A stretch of 64,000 bases of DNA from Eubacterium oxidoreducens (GTDB lineage Bacteria; Bacillota; Clostridia; Lachnospirales; Lachnospiraceae): positions 62,001-126,000 of the forward strand of contig NZ_FMXR01000006.1 of the NCBI RefSeq assembly GCF_900104415.1, written 5' to 3'. The position numbers and the translations under genes were made by a program. How positions within the stretch are numbered: the first letter of the stretch is position 1; the number at the start of each line of letters is the position of its first letter. The notes under the pieces were generated by a model. The model saw only the letters and a list, made by a program, of their open reading frames with translations. It was not told where the DNA came from and made no database searches. Below, piece by piece: positions 30,297-40,188 of this stretch.

Positions 30297-31235
30297 ATGA
30301 AGAATAATTTAATTATATTAACCGGACCGACCTCTGCCGGAAAAACCAATTTATCCATTTCACTTGCAAAAAAAATAAATGGAGAAATCATTTCTGCAGA
30401 CTCGATTCAAGTTTATAAAGGGTTGGACATCGGTTCCGGTAAGATAACGAAAGAACAGATGGATGGTGTAACACACCATCTTATCGATATTTGTGATCCG
30501 AAAGAAGAATTTAATATAAAGATATTTCAGCAAAAGGCTCAAAATGCCATTGAACAAATCTATGAAAAAGGAAAAATACCGATTATGGTCGGAGGAACCG
30601 GATTTTATATCCAATCAGTATTGTACGATATTGATTTTTCGGAAGAATCCGATTGCTTATATCGTCAGAAGTTAGAAGAACTTGCCAATACCAAAGGAAA
30701 AGAGTATCTACATAAACAGTTACAAAAAGTTGATCCTATCACGGCCCAAAAGACACATGCAAATAATGTGAAACGTATCATCCGTGCATTGGAATTTTAT
30801 CATATGACCGGACAGCCGCTTTCTGCCCATAATGAGGAGCAACATCAAAAAGATAGCCCCTATAATTTTTGCTATTTTGTCTTAACGGATGAACGCGAAA
30901 TTCTATATCGCAAAATTGAAAAAAGAGTTGATGAGATGTTAGAGCTTGGTCTAGTCAATGAAGTGAAACGATTAAAAGAATATGGCTGTACTTTGGATAT
31001 GACATCCATTCAAGGACTGGGATATAAAGAAATTTATCGTTATCTTATGGGAGAATGCACCTTAGATGAAGCTGTGTATACCATCAAGCGTGATACTCGT
31101 CATTTTGCCAAAAGACAACTTACCTGGTTTCGTCGAGAAAAAGATGTGATATGGCTTAACAAATCTGATTTTTGTTCGGAAACTGTTATTTTAGAAGAAA
31201 TTATGAAACATATGAAAAGGAAGCAAATGTTGTGA
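30297..31235 (+). CDS. miaA: tRNA dimethylallyltransferase
   Basis: Adds a dimethylallyl group to A37 of tRNAs reading codons that begin with U. The 312 residues carry the P-loop GPTSAGKTNLS, the ISADSIQVYKGLDIGSGK motif and the tRNA-binding insertion. The start is seven bases after the mutL stop. Its stop codon overlaps the next start (GTGA), so translation is coupled. Confidence 0.97.
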   Translation: MKNNLIILTGPTSAGKTNLSISLAKKINGEIISADSIQVYKGLDIGSGKITKEQMDGVTHHLIDICDPKEEFNIKIFQQKAQNAIEQIYEKGKIPIMVGGTGFYIQSVLYDIDFSEESDCLYRQKLEELANTKGKEYLHKQLQKVDPITAQKTHANNVKRIIRALEFYHMTGQPLSAHNEEQHQKDSPYNFCYFVLTDEREILYRKIEKRVDEMLELGLVNEVKRLKEYGCTLDMTSIQGLGYKEIYRYLMGECTLDEAVYTIKRDTRHFAKRQLTWFRREKDVIWLNKSDFCSETVILEEIMKHMKRKQML

Positions 31236-32506
31236 AAGAACAGTATTTAAGTATGGGAATTTCCCCTGAAATTTATGATTATTGCAGTAAAATAGAAAAC
31301 ACGTTATACGAGCGTTTTGCCAAAATTGATAAGATGGCGGAATTCAATCAGTTGAAAGTATTAAAAGCATTACAGGATAACCATGTAAGTGCACAATGCT
31401 TTGAATCAAGCAGTGGATATGGTTATGATGATTTAGGCAGAGACACTTTAGAAAAAGTATACGCCTCTTGTTTTCATACGGAGGATGCACTTGTAAGACC
31501 ACAAATTACCTGCGGAACACACGCACTTGCTTTGGCGCTGATGTCCAATCTTCGGCCGGGAGATGAGTTGTTGTCTCCGGTAGGAAAACCGTATGATACG
31601 TTAGAAGAAGTGATTGGAATTCGTCCTTCTAAAGGATCTTTGGCAGAATATGGGATAACCTATCGTCAAGTTGATCTTCTAGAAGATGGTTCCTTTGATT
31701 ATGAAAACATCAAAAAAGCAATCCATGCTAAGACGAAACTCGTTACAATACAACGATCCAAAGGCTATCAAACCAGACCATCCTTTGGAGTAAAACAAAT
31801 CGGGCAGCTGATTTCGTTTATTAAATCCGTAAAACCGGATATACTTATCATGGTGGACAATTGTTATGGTGAATTTGTTGAAGAAATAGAACCTTCAGAT
31901 GTTGGCGCAGATATGATAGTTGGGTCTTTGATTAAAAATCCGGGCGGTGGATTAGCTCCTATCGGAGGCTATATCGCAGGAAGAAAATCTTGTGTTGAAA
32001 ATGCCGCTTATAGACTGACATCTCCTGGCCTGGGAAAAGAAGTTGGCGCCTCACTTGGGGTGATGCAATCTTTTTATCAGGGATTGTTTTTGGCTCCATT
32101 AGTAGTGGCCGGAGCCTTAAAAGGTGCTATATTTGCAGCTAATATTTTTGAGGAGCTCGGCTTTAAAGTTGTTCCGGACAAGAAAGAAGAACGCCATGAT
32201 ATCATACAGGCGGTAACTTTAAATAGCGCGGAAGGCTTGCTTGCTTTTTGCCATGGAATTCAGGCAGCTGCGCCTGTTGATTCATATGTCACTCCTGAGC
32301 CTTGGGATATGCCCGGATATGATTCTAAAGTAATTATGGCAGCCGGTGCATTTGTACAAGGTTCTTCTATTGAACTTAGTGCTGATGGACCTCTTAAAGA
32401 GCCCTATAATGTATATTTTCAAGGCGGGCTTACCTGGTATCATGCTAAATTCGGAATGATGATGGCCGCACAAAAGATGTATGACAAAGGCTTGATTACG
32501 CTATGA
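31232..32506 (+). CDS. ynbB: Methionine gamma-lyase-like PLP protein (YnbB/aluminium-resistance family)
   Basis: PLP-dependent fold-type I protein of 424 residues in the COG4100 family, once named for aluminium resistance and often annotated as methionine gamma-lyase-like; the true reaction is not established. The predicted PLP lysine is Lys235 in GSLIKNPGGG; VDNCYGEFVE supplies the Asp that pairs with the cofactor ring. I choose the GTG at 31232, overlapping the miaA stop, because AAAAGGAAG lies eight bases upstream; the same frame is open to 31172 inside miaA. Its place after miaA is conserved in Firmicutes. Confidence 0.88.
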   Translation: MKEQYLSMGISPEIYDYCSKIENTLYERFAKIDKMAEFNQLKVLKALQDNHVSAQCFESSSGYGYDDLGRDTLEKVYASCFHTEDALVRPQITCGTHALALALMSNLRPGDELLSPVGKPYDTLEEVIGIRPSKGSLAEYGITYRQVDLLEDGSFDYENIKKAIHAKTKLVTIQRSKGYQTRPSFGVKQIGQLISFIKSVKPDILIMVDNCYGEFVEEIEPSDVGADMIVGSLIKNPGGGLAPIGGYIAGRKSCVENAAYRLTSPGLGKEVGASLGVMQSFYQGLFLAPLVVAGALKGAIFAANIFEELGFKVVPDKKEERHDIIQAVTLNSAEGLLAFCHGIQAAAPVDSYVTPEPWDMPGYDSKVIMAAGAFVQGSSIELSADGPLKEPYNVYFQGGLTWYHAKFGMMMAAQKMYDKGLITL

Positions 32507-32644
32507 TTTTACTCGAAAGTTAATAAAATCGTAAGAATAATAACATATACATCATTTTTGAAATATGGTAAAATGTTTTAAGCTGATTTTGAGATTTGAT
32601 CAGTCATGATGTGTAGAGTAAGATGTATTCCTCAGGTAAATACT

Positions 32645-33337
32645 ATGAAAAATACAATCTTACAGATGCCAAAACATTTGCAACCCTATGAAAAGTGTTT
32701 GCAATTTGGCGTTAAGGAACTTACAGATGCAGAACTTTTAGCTGTGATTTTAAGAACCGGAACGAAGCATATGAATGCTTTGCAACTGGCGCAAGTGATA
32801 CTATCTGATTCGCATGGGAGCGGACTGCTTAATATTTTTGACAAATCTATTAATGAGTTAATGAAATATCCGGGCATAGGTCAGACGAAAGCGATTCAGT
32901 TAAAATGTATTACGGAATTGACAAAAAGAATTTCAAAACTTTCCAGAAGAAACAATTTGATTCTATCCAATTCCGAATCGGTTGCAGCCTATTATTCCGA
33001 GCAACTTAGACATGAACAGCTAGAGCATGTAATTATAAGCATGTTTGATAAAAAGTCTCAGTTAATTGGAGATGAAGTTCTTTCGATTGGTACGGTAAGT
33101 GAATCCTTGTTATCGCCTAGAGAAGTGTTTATTAAAGCATTGGAACATCAGGCAGTATATATTATTTTGATTCATAATCATCCAAGTGGAAACAAAATGC
33201 CTTCGAAAGCTGATAAAGCCATTACAAGGGTGATTATGGACGTTGGAGAAATGCTGAATATTCAATTGGCAGATCATATTATCATTGCAGACAATGAATA
33301 TTTTAGTTTCTTTGAACAAGGCCTTTTAGATAGGTAA
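32645..33337 (+). CDS. radC: RadC/JAB-domain protein
   Basis: RadC-family protein of 230 residues. It has an N-terminal helix-hairpin-helix part (KYPGIGQTKAIQLK) and a C-terminal JAB/MPN-type metalloprotein domain with the metal motif HNHPSGNKMPSKAD and a preceding glutamate. The historical DNA-repair role is doubtful; its role is unknown. I start at the ATG at 32645, which gives the usual length; the frame is open to 32606 but those codons look unrelated to the family. Position before mreB is common in Clostridia and Bacillus. Confidence 0.92.
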   Translation: MKNTILQMPKHLQPYEKCLQFGVKELTDAELLAVILRTGTKHMNALQLAQVILSDSHGSGLLNIFDKSINELMKYPGIGQTKAIQLKCITELTKRISKLSRRNNLILSNSESVAAYYSEQLRHEQLEHVIISMFDKKSQLIGDEVLSIGTVSESLLSPREVFIKALEHQAVYIILIHNHPSGNKMPSKADKAITRVIMDVGEMLNIQLADHIIIADNEYFSFFEQGLLDR

Positions 33338-33364
33338 TACAATTATTAGAAGAGGTAGAATAGT

Positions 33365-34375
33365 ATGTCCAATAATGTTTATGGTTTAGACCTTGGAACC
33401 TGTAATTTAAAGATTTTTTGTAAAAGCAACGGAACCGTAATCAACGAAAAGAATACCATTGCACTTGTAAATAAAAATGAATTGTATGCTTATGGTGATG
33501 AAGCTTATGCAATGTACGAGAAAGCACCGGCGAATATAGATGTAACATTTCCGGTTAATAAAGGTGTCATTGCTGATTTTAATAATATGCAGACCATGAT
33601 ATTTGAACTCATTAGCAAAAACGGCAAAACCAAAGGTGCTGAATATATTGTTGCAGTACCTACAGCCATTACAGAAGTTGAGAAAAAAGCCTTTCATGAT
33701 TTGTTTTATAAAGGAAAATTCAAAGCCAAAAGTGTATTATTATGCGAAAAACCAATTGCGGATGCAGTAGGTTTAGGACTTGATGTTACAGAACCAACCG
33801 GAATCATGGTTGTAGACATAGGCGCGGATACAACGGAGATTTCCGTAATTTCATTAAAAGGTCTTGTGATTTCTGATCTTCTTGATTTTGGTGGTAATCG
33901 CATTGATGAATCGATTGCAACTTATATAAAAAGGAATTTTAATTTATTGATTGGACAGAAAACTTCAATGTTATTAAAAGAACATCTTGCCTCGGCAAAA
34001 GAAGGGGATATTGCAAGTGAGATTGTTGTTGGACGAGATGTAGTTAGTGGATTACCGGTTGAACGAGAAATTACATCTGATATTATCTACAATGCTATTA
34101 AGGAAAATGTTCATTCTATATGCAATTCTATTAAAATGGTGCTTGAAAAGACACCACCTGAACTTGCAAGAGATATTATTAAATCCGGTATCTATCTTAC
34201 AGGAGGATCATCTAAGATTTATCGCTTTGATGAGTTGTTTTCCGAAATGACCAATATTAAAGTTAACACCTGTGAAAAACCAGAAGAAACAGTAGTTATG
34301 GGACTTGATAAGATCGTCTCAGATCCTAAATATTCTTCATTGGCTTACAGCTTAAAAAATAAAGTATATAAATAA
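33365..34375 (+). CDS. mreB: Rod shape-determining protein MreB
   Basis: Actin-like ATPase that organises the cell-wall elongation machinery under the membrane. The 336 residues carry the phosphate-1 motif YGLDLGTCNLKIF, VIADF, phosphate-2 VDIGADTTEISVIS, and the adenosine motif YLTGGSSKI. It is more diverged than typical MreB (for example LGTCNLKIF where LGTANT is usual), but ATP-site motifs are intact. It begins the mreBCD-PBP2-rodA cluster, 27 bases after radC. Confidence 0.95.
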   Translation: MSNNVYGLDLGTCNLKIFCKSNGTVINEKNTIALVNKNELYAYGDEAYAMYEKAPANIDVTFPVNKGVIADFNNMQTMIFELISKNGKTKGAEYIVAVPTAITEVEKKAFHDLFYKGKFKAKSVLLCEKPIADAVGLGLDVTEPTGIMVVDIGADTTEISVISLKGLVISDLLDFGGNRIDESIATYIKRNFNLLIGQKTSMLLKEHLASAKEGDIASEIVVGRDVVSGLPVEREITSDIIYNAIKENVHSICNSIKMVLEKTPPELARDIIKSGIYLTGGSSKIYRFDELFSEMTNIKVNTCEKPEETVVMGLDKIVSDPKYSSLAYSLKNKVYK

Positions 34376-34397
34376 GATGTAAAAAAGGGAGCTTTTC

Positions 34398-35267
34398 ATG
34401 AGACGAAAAATGAAAAAGAAATTGCCAATCCCAACCAAATATCTGGTATTGATACTTACAGCTATCTGTATCATCTTTATTTTTGTATCGTTTACTGCAA
34501 ATATTTCCGGCGGACCGTTAAAAACGGTAGCCGGCTATGTTTTTGTCCCGATGCAAAAAGGAATTAATAAAGTTGGAACAGCAATTTCCGATAAAATCGA
34601 ATATATTCAAGAATTAAATCAAGTAATGGAAGAGAATGAAGAACTGACAGCGCAGGTTAATGAGCTTACCGAAGAGCTTAACAGTTTGAAACTTGATCAA
34701 TATGAACTAGATAATTTAAAGGAATTACTTGAGGTTTCAGAAGAATATTCTGATTATGATACGATGACAGCTACTGTAATCGGTAAAGATGCCGGTAATT
34801 GGTTTTCTACTTTTTTGATTGATAAAGGTTCGAAAGATGGTATTACCGTTGATATGAACGTCATCGCCGGCGGCGGTTTGGTTGGTATTGTAACAGATGT
34901 CGGACAAAATTATGCAAAGGTACGTTCCATTATTGATGATACGAATAATGTATCTGCTATGGTTGTAAATACATCGGATAATTGTATTGTTTCCGGTGAT
35001 TTAGAAGAGATGAATGCAAATCAGCAGATTCTTATTAGCGATCTGCAAGATGATGAAGATGCCGTAAAAGAAGGCGATCAGATTGTAACAAGTAATGTAA
35101 GTGATAAATATTTACCAAATCTTAGAATTGGCTATATCAGCACTTTGGAATATGATTCAAACAATCTGACGAAATCCGGTACGATAACACCATCTGTTGA
35201 TTTTAAGCATATGAATAATGTACTTGTTATATTGCAGACAAAAGAATATGTAGATGAAGAAGAGTAG
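34398..35267 (+). CDS. mreC: Rod shape-determining protein MreC
   Basis: Membrane-anchored scaffold of the elongation complex; it contacts PBP2 outside the membrane. The 289 residues have one N-terminal membrane segment (about 13-32), a coiled coil (about 65-112) and the two-barrel C-terminal domain (VIGKDAGNWFSTFLIDKGSKDGI, VAGGGLVGIVTDVG-type motifs). The gene lies 22 bases after mreB. Confidence 0.95.
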   Translation: MRRKMKKKLPIPTKYLVLILTAICIIFIFVSFTANISGGPLKTVAGYVFVPMQKGINKVGTAISDKIEYIQELNQVMEENEELTAQVNELTEELNSLKLDQYELDNLKELLEVSEEYSDYDTMTATVIGKDAGNWFSTFLIDKGSKDGITVDMNVIAGGGLVGIVTDVGQNYAKVRSIIDDTNNVSAMVVNTSDNCIVSGDLEEMNANQQILISDLQDDEDAVKEGDQIVTSNVSDKYLPNLRIGYISTLEYDSNNLTKSGTITPSVDFKHMNNVLVILQTKEYVDEEE

Positions 35268-35273
35268 TAGAAT

Positions 35274-35792
35274 ATGAGACGAATTATAACCGTTATTATT
35301 ATCATAATTGCATGTTTCCTTCTTCAAGTTACGTTATTTCAAAGTCTTGAAATTGCATCGATTTCACCTAATTTACTGATTGTTGTAGTTTCAGCATTTG
35401 GATTTATGCGTGGTCGGAAAGAAGGAATGATAATTGGATTCTTCTGTGGATTGTTGATTGATATTTTTTACGGAGAAATCCTTGGTTTTTATGCCCTGAT
35501 ATATTTATATATAGGATTTATGAATGGGCTTGCAAAAAAACTTTTTTATCCGGATGATATAAAGCTGCCGATGTTATTAATTGCCTGCAGTGATTTTGGA
35601 TTGAATATTATTATTTATTTCTTTCAATTTCTGTTTCGTAACCAGACAGATTTCGGATACTATTTAGCGCATATTATTGTGCCGGAGTTGTTATATACCA
35701 TCATTATTACGCTAGTTTTGTATTTTATCTTATTAAAAGTGAATACACATCTGGAAAAAATAGAAAAAAGGAGTGCTAAAAAGTTTGTTTGA
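35274..35792 (+). CDS. mreD: Rod shape-determining protein MreD
   Basis: Small integral membrane component of the elongation complex. The 172 residues contain about five hydrophobic segments with the FGFMRGRKEGMIIGFFCGLLIDIFYGE motif between the second and third. It starts six bases after mreC and its end overlaps or abuts the start region of the PBP2 gene. Confidence 0.93.
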   Translation: MRRIITVIIIIIACFLLQVTLFQSLEIASISPNLLIVVVSAFGFMRGRKEGMIIGFFCGLLIDIFYGEILGFYALIYLYIGFMNGLAKKLFYPDDIKLPMLLIACSDFGLNIIIYFFQFLFRNQTDFGYYLAHIIVPELLYTIIITLVLYFILLKVNTHLEKIEKRSAKKFV

Positions 35793-38637
35793 GCATATAA
35801 AAGAATTTTTTCAAAATTTAATAAAATCCAGAATCTTTGTCTTTGCTATTGTAATCATTATCCTTGCAATCTTATTAATCCAAAGGATATTTTCACTACA
35901 AATTATAAATGGTGAATATTACCAAGAAAACTATAATCTGAAAATTGAAAAAACAAAAACAATTTATGGTACCAGAGGTTTGATTTACGATCGAAATGGA
36001 GAAGTATTAGCATATAATAAGCTCGCTTATTCTGTTACGATTGAAGATAGTGGAGAATATGATAGTACCGAAGAAAAAAATGCTTCTTTGAATGCAGAGA
36101 TTTATGAGCTTTTGCAAGAACTGGACGAAAACGGGGATGAAATTACGAATTCTTTTGGGATTAGCTTAAATGATGATGGCAAGTTTGAATTTAACGTAGA
36201 AGGAAGTTCGCTTAGCAGATTTAAAGCTGATGTATTTGGTCATTCAAGCACTGACGATTTGGAATATAACAGTGAAATCGGCGGTGAAGAATCACAGGCA
36301 ACGGCCAATCAGATTATTCGTTATTTGGCAAGCGAAGACCATTTTGATTTGAATGAAGAAGATTACGAAGATCGAAATAATTTTTACAGAATTCTTGTGA
36401 TTCGTTATGAATTAAGTCAATATTCTTATTCAAAATATATTACGGCAACAGTTGCCGAAGATGTCAGTGAAGAAACCGTGGCATTTGTAAAAGAAAATGC
36501 GGATTCTTTAACGGGTATAGAAATTTCTGAAGATACCATCCGTAAGTATGTAGACAGTGAATATTTTTCGCATATTATTGGCTATACCGGAAAGATTTCT
36601 ACCGAAGAATATGAAGAATTATCGGCAGAAGATGATAGTTATACACAAAATGATATCGTTGGTAAAGCCGGTATTGAACAGATTATGGAGGAAGAACTTC
36701 AGGGAACAAAAGGAAGCCAGACATTATATGTAAACAACACCGGAAAGGTATTAGAAACCGGAGAGACAACAGAAGCATCCGCCGGTAATAATGTATACCT
36801 TTCCATTGATAAAGAGCTTACAGAAGTAACCTACAATCTGATTGAACAGGAACTTGCAGGTATTTTATACAACAAAATTGTAAATGTAAAATCTTATAAC
36901 ACATCATCTGTAGATTCATCTGATATTCAGATTCCGATTTATGATGTTTATTTTGCACTCATAGATAATAATGTACTTGATTTGAGCACATTTGGAGATG
37001 ATGATTCTACCAAGAACGAAAAAAAGATATATAACACATTTAAGAAAAAACAAAAGTCTGTATTAAAGTCTATGAAAAAAGTGTTGTTATCAGACGATAC
37101 TGATTTTGAAGATTTAAGTGAAGAAAAACAAGATTATTTAACTTATATTATTTCTTTGTTGAAATCCGATGGAATCTTAATGACGGATGAAATTGATACG
37201 ACGGATGAAACTTATCTTAAGTGGGCAGATGGTTCCATCTCGGTTTATGAATATTTAAATTATGCCATTGAAAAATCGTGGGTAAATACTGCTGATTTTG
37301 AAGTTGATGAGAAATATTCAGACTCTGAAGAACTATACAATGCCATGGTTGAATATATCATTTCGGAAATTGAAACAGATAGTGAATTTGCAAAAGAGAT
37401 TTATTATTATCTTGTTCAGGATGATGCCGTAACAGGTACACAATTATGTATGGCGCTGTTTGATCAGGGCGTTTTAAAAGATTCCGGCGATGAACGAAGT
37501 AATCTTGCTAGTGGTGCTACAAGTGCTTATAGCTTTTTAAAAGAAAAGATAAAAGATATCGAATTAACTCCGGCGCAGATTGGTTTGGATCCTTGTTCTG
37601 CATCTTGTGTTATTACAGATACTCAGACGGGTGAATTATTAGCTTGTGTTTCTTATCCCGGATATGACAACAATCAATTTACCGGTTCTGTGGATGCGAC
37701 ATATTATGCCTCATTAAGTTCGGACAATTCGTTACCATTATATAATCATGCTACACAGGAACAGACGGCACCTGGTTCGACTTTTAAGATGGTAACCGCT
37801 GCAGCCGGACTTACCGAGGGGGTTATCACAACCAGCGAGACAATAAAGACAAAAGGAGTTTATGAGAAAGTATCACCGAATCCAAAATGTTGGATATATC
37901 CAAGTACACATGGATCAATCAATGTATCAGAAGCAATCCGAGATTCCTGTAACTATTTCTTTTATGAAGTTGGATATCGTTTGAGTTTGAATAATGGTGA
38001 CTATGATGCGGATCAGGGTATTAGTACGATTCAAAAATACGCTTCTTTATTTGGTCTTGATTCCACTACGGGAATTGAAATATCAGAAAGTGAGCCTAGC
38101 ATTGCAGATGAATATCCTGTAACAGCAGCAATAGGACAAAGTAATAACTCCTATACAACCATTCAGCTTGCGCGTTACGTAACAGCTGTAGCGAACAGTG
38201 GAACCGTTTATAACTATACTTTATTAAGTAAAGTGACGGATTCAGATGGAAATGTTCTAGAAGAATATTCTCCGGAAGTCAAGAATGAAATAACAGAAAT
38301 TTCTGATTCTACCTGGGATGCAATTCACTCCGGTATGAGAATGGTAGTAGAAGAACATGAACAGTTTGATGATTTAGAGGTTAAAGTTGCCGGTAAGACC
38401 GGTACAGCGCAGCAAGATACATCACGGGCAAATCATGCATTGTTTGTTGGCTATGCCCCGTATAACAATCCTGAGATGTCGATTGCAACAAGAATTTCTT
38501 ACGGTTATTCTTCTTCAAATGCTGCTGATTTATCGGCAAAAGTAATTTCATACTATTTTGGAGAAACATCTGCTGAAGATATTTTGACTAATTCAGCTGA
38601 AACGATTTCAGATAATTCTAATTCATTTGGGGATTAA
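35785..38637 (+). CDS. mrdA: Penicillin-binding protein 2 (elongation transpeptidase) with a large insertion
   Basis: Class B PBP that cross-links peptidoglycan during elongation, partner of RodA. About 950 residues: membrane anchor (about 12-38), dimerisation domain, and transpeptidase with catalytic Ser665 in the SxxK motif (PGSTFKM), SCN at 721-723 and KTGT from Lys871. It is roughly 250-300 residues longer than usual; the excess is an acidic helical region at about residues 345-600. The start is uncertain: TTG at 35785 lies 11 bases after AAAAAAGGAG, while an in-frame GTG at 35773 overlaps that site. It overlaps mreD slightly and precedes rodA. Confidence 0.93.
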   Translation: MFEHIKEFFQNLIKSRIFVFAIVIIILAILLIQRIFSLQIINGEYYQENYNLKIEKTKTIYGTRGLIYDRNGEVLAYNKLAYSVTIEDSGEYDSTEEKNASLNAEIYELLQELDENGDEITNSFGISLNDDGKFEFNVEGSSLSRFKADVFGHSSTDDLEYNSEIGGEESQATANQIIRYLASEDHFDLNEEDYEDRNNFYRILVIRYELSQYSYSKYITATVAEDVSEETVAFVKENADSLTGIEISEDTIRKYVDSEYFSHIIGYTGKISTEEYEELSAEDDSYTQNDIVGKAGIEQIMEEELQGTKGSQTLYVNNTGKVLETGETTEASAGNNVYLSIDKELTEVTYNLIEQELAGILYNKIVNVKSYNTSSVDSSDIQIPIYDVYFALIDNNVLDLSTFGDDDSTKNEKKIYNTFKKKQKSVLKSMKKVLLSDDTDFEDLSEEKQDYLTYIISLLKSDGILMTDEIDTTDETYLKWADGSISVYEYLNYAIEKSWVNTADFEVDEKYSDSEELYNAMVEYIISEIETDSEFAKEIYYYLVQDDAVTGTQLCMALFDQGVLKDSGDERSNLASGATSAYSFLKEKIKDIELTPAQIGLDPCSASCVITDTQTGELLACVSYPGYDNNQFTGSVDATYYASLSSDNSLPLYNHATQEQTAPGSTFKMVTAAAGLTEGVITTSETIKTKGVYEKVSPNPKCWIYPSTHGSINVSEAIRDSCNYFFYEVGYRLSLNNGDYDADQGISTIQKYASLFGLDSTTGIEISESEPSIADEYPVTAAIGQSNNSYTTIQLARYVTAVANSGTVYNYTLLSKVTDSDGNVLEEYSPEVKNEITEISDSTWDAIHSGMRMVVEEHEQFDDLEVKVAGKTGTAQQDTSRANHALFVGYAPYNNPEMSIATRISYGYSSSNAADLSAKVISYYFGETSAEDILTNSAETISDNSNSFGD

Positions 38638-38642
38638 TAATT

Positions 38643-39761
38643 ATGTTATCTATATTTAAACAATATAAAATCAAATATTTTGACTTCCGTCTGGTATTTT
38701 TTGCGGCAGTATTATCTATTATTGGCGTATTACTGGTCGGAAGTGCAAAAGCTTCGGTGCAAAACAAACAGATAGCCGGTTTGATAATGGGTCTAATAAT
38801 TATGGTGATTGTATCCTTTATCGATTACAATCAGCTGCTAAAATATAGTTGGGTCTTTTACGCCGCCAATTTTGTATTGCTCATAGCAGTACGAATCTTT
38901 GGTGATGATTCCGGAGGCGCTACAAGATGGCTTAATATTGCCGGAATTCGATTCCAGCCTACCGAACTTTCAAAAATAGTACTTATTTTATTTTTTGCCG
39001 CCTTGTTTTTGAAAATGAAAGACCAGATTAATACGATGAAAGGCCTGTTAACTGCAGTTGTTTTGCTGATTATTCCGGTAGCATTAGTCTTGTTACAACC
39101 GGATTTATCTTCGTCAATTGTAATAGTGGTTATTTTTGCAGCTATCATTTTTGTGGCTGGATTGAATTATAAGATTGTTTTAGGCTTTTTGGGAATTGTT
39201 GTACCGGTAATATGTATTAGTATTGCGTTACTTGTCAGTGGTACAATAACAGTTTCGGAATCGCATCAATATCAGGTTAATCGAATTCTTGCCTGGCTTC
39301 ATCCGGATGATTATCCACAGCTTGCATTACAAACCATTAATTCCATTATGGCAATTGGATCCGGACAAGTTTTCGGCAAAGGCTTGTATAATGATGCTAT
39401 TGATTCTGTAAAGAATGGTAATTATATTTCAGAACCTCAAACAGATTTTATTTTCGCTGTTGCTGGCGAGGAAATAGGTTTTGTAGGTTGCACAATTATT
39501 ATTATTCTATTGTTTTTAATTGTATTTGAGTGTATTATTTTAGCTAGGAAAGCAAAAGACATGGGCGGTCGACTAATCTGCATAGGCGTGGGATGTTGGA
39601 TTGGTTTTCAGGCTTTTGTCAATATAGGTGTAACAACCGGATTATTACCGAATACAGGTGTAACTTTACCATTTATCAGTTATGGATTGACATCGCTGAT
39701 TTCCTTATATATTGCACTTGGAATAGTATTGAATGTTGGAATGCAACCTAAGCTTTATTAA
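38643..39761 (+). CDS. rodA: Rod shape-determining peptidoglycan polymerase RodA
   Basis: SEDS-family glycosyltransferase that polymerises lipid II during elongation. The 372 residues have about ten membrane segments. SEDS motifs seen: GGATRWLNIAGIRFQPTELSKI, QPDLSSSIVI (with the Asp needed in the family), and near the C-terminus GLLPNTGVTLPFISYGLTSLIS. It starts five bases after the PBP2 gene, matching the functional RodA-PBP2 pair. Confidence 0.95.
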   Translation: MLSIFKQYKIKYFDFRLVFFAAVLSIIGVLLVGSAKASVQNKQIAGLIMGLIIMVIVSFIDYNQLLKYSWVFYAANFVLLIAVRIFGDDSGGATRWLNIAGIRFQPTELSKIVLILFFAALFLKMKDQINTMKGLLTAVVLLIIPVALVLLQPDLSSSIVIVVIFAAIIFVAGLNYKIVLGFLGIVVPVICISIALLVSGTITVSESHQYQVNRILAWLHPDDYPQLALQTINSIMAIGSGQVFGKGLYNDAIDSVKNGNYISEPQTDFIFAVAGEEIGFVGCTIIIILLFLIVFECIILARKAKDMGGRLICIGVGCWIGFQAFVNIGVTTGLLPNTGVTLPFISYGLTSLISLYIALGIVLNVGMQPKLY

Positions 39762-39792
39762 TGTAACTAAAAAATTTGGAAGGAGAAGTGAT

Positions 39793-40188
39793 ATGAATAT
39801 AGGATTAATTGCACATGATTCTAAAAAGAAATTAATGCAAAATTTTTGTATCGCCTATCAGGGAATATTAGGAAAAAATACATTATATGCAACAGGAACC
39901 ACAGGAAGACTGATTGAGGAAGTTGCGAATTTGAATATTCACAAGTTTTTAGATGGTCATCTCGGCGGAAGTCAACAGCTCGGAGCAGAGATTGAAAGCA
40001 ACAATTTAGATCTTGTAATATTTTTGCGAGATCCTCAGACTCCAAAAACATTTGAGCCTGATGTGAATCGAATTGTACGTTTATGCGATACGCACAATAT
40101 CCCGTTGGCAACAAATCTCGCAACGGCAGAAATTTTAATTTTAGCATTAGACAGAGGAGATTTAGCTTGGCGTGAAATGTATAAATAA
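39793..40188 (+). CDS. Methylglyoxal synthase-fold protein lacking two active-site residues
   Basis: Belongs to the methylglyoxal synthase family (DHAP to methylglyoxal and phosphate) by length (131 residues), the IAHDSKKK start, the phosphate loop GTTGRL and the FLRDP motif. But the GGDQQ motif, whose Asp is the catalytic base (Asp71 in the E. coli enzyme), reads GGSQQ (Ser60), and the conserved His of PHEPDV (His98 in E. coli) is Phe87 (KTFEPDV). The enzyme activity is therefore doubtful, and I leave the symbol empty. The ATG at 39793 has AGGAGA six bases before it. It follows rodA and overlaps the next gene by 17 bases; ordinary mgsA also sits next to rodA in Clostridia. Confidence 0.85.
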   Translation: MNIGLIAHDSKKKLMQNFCIAYQGILGKNTLYATGTTGRLIEEVANLNIHKFLDGHLGGSQQLGAEIESNNLDLVIFLRDPQTPKTFEPDVNRIVRLCDTHNIPLATNLATAEILILALDRGDLAWREMYK

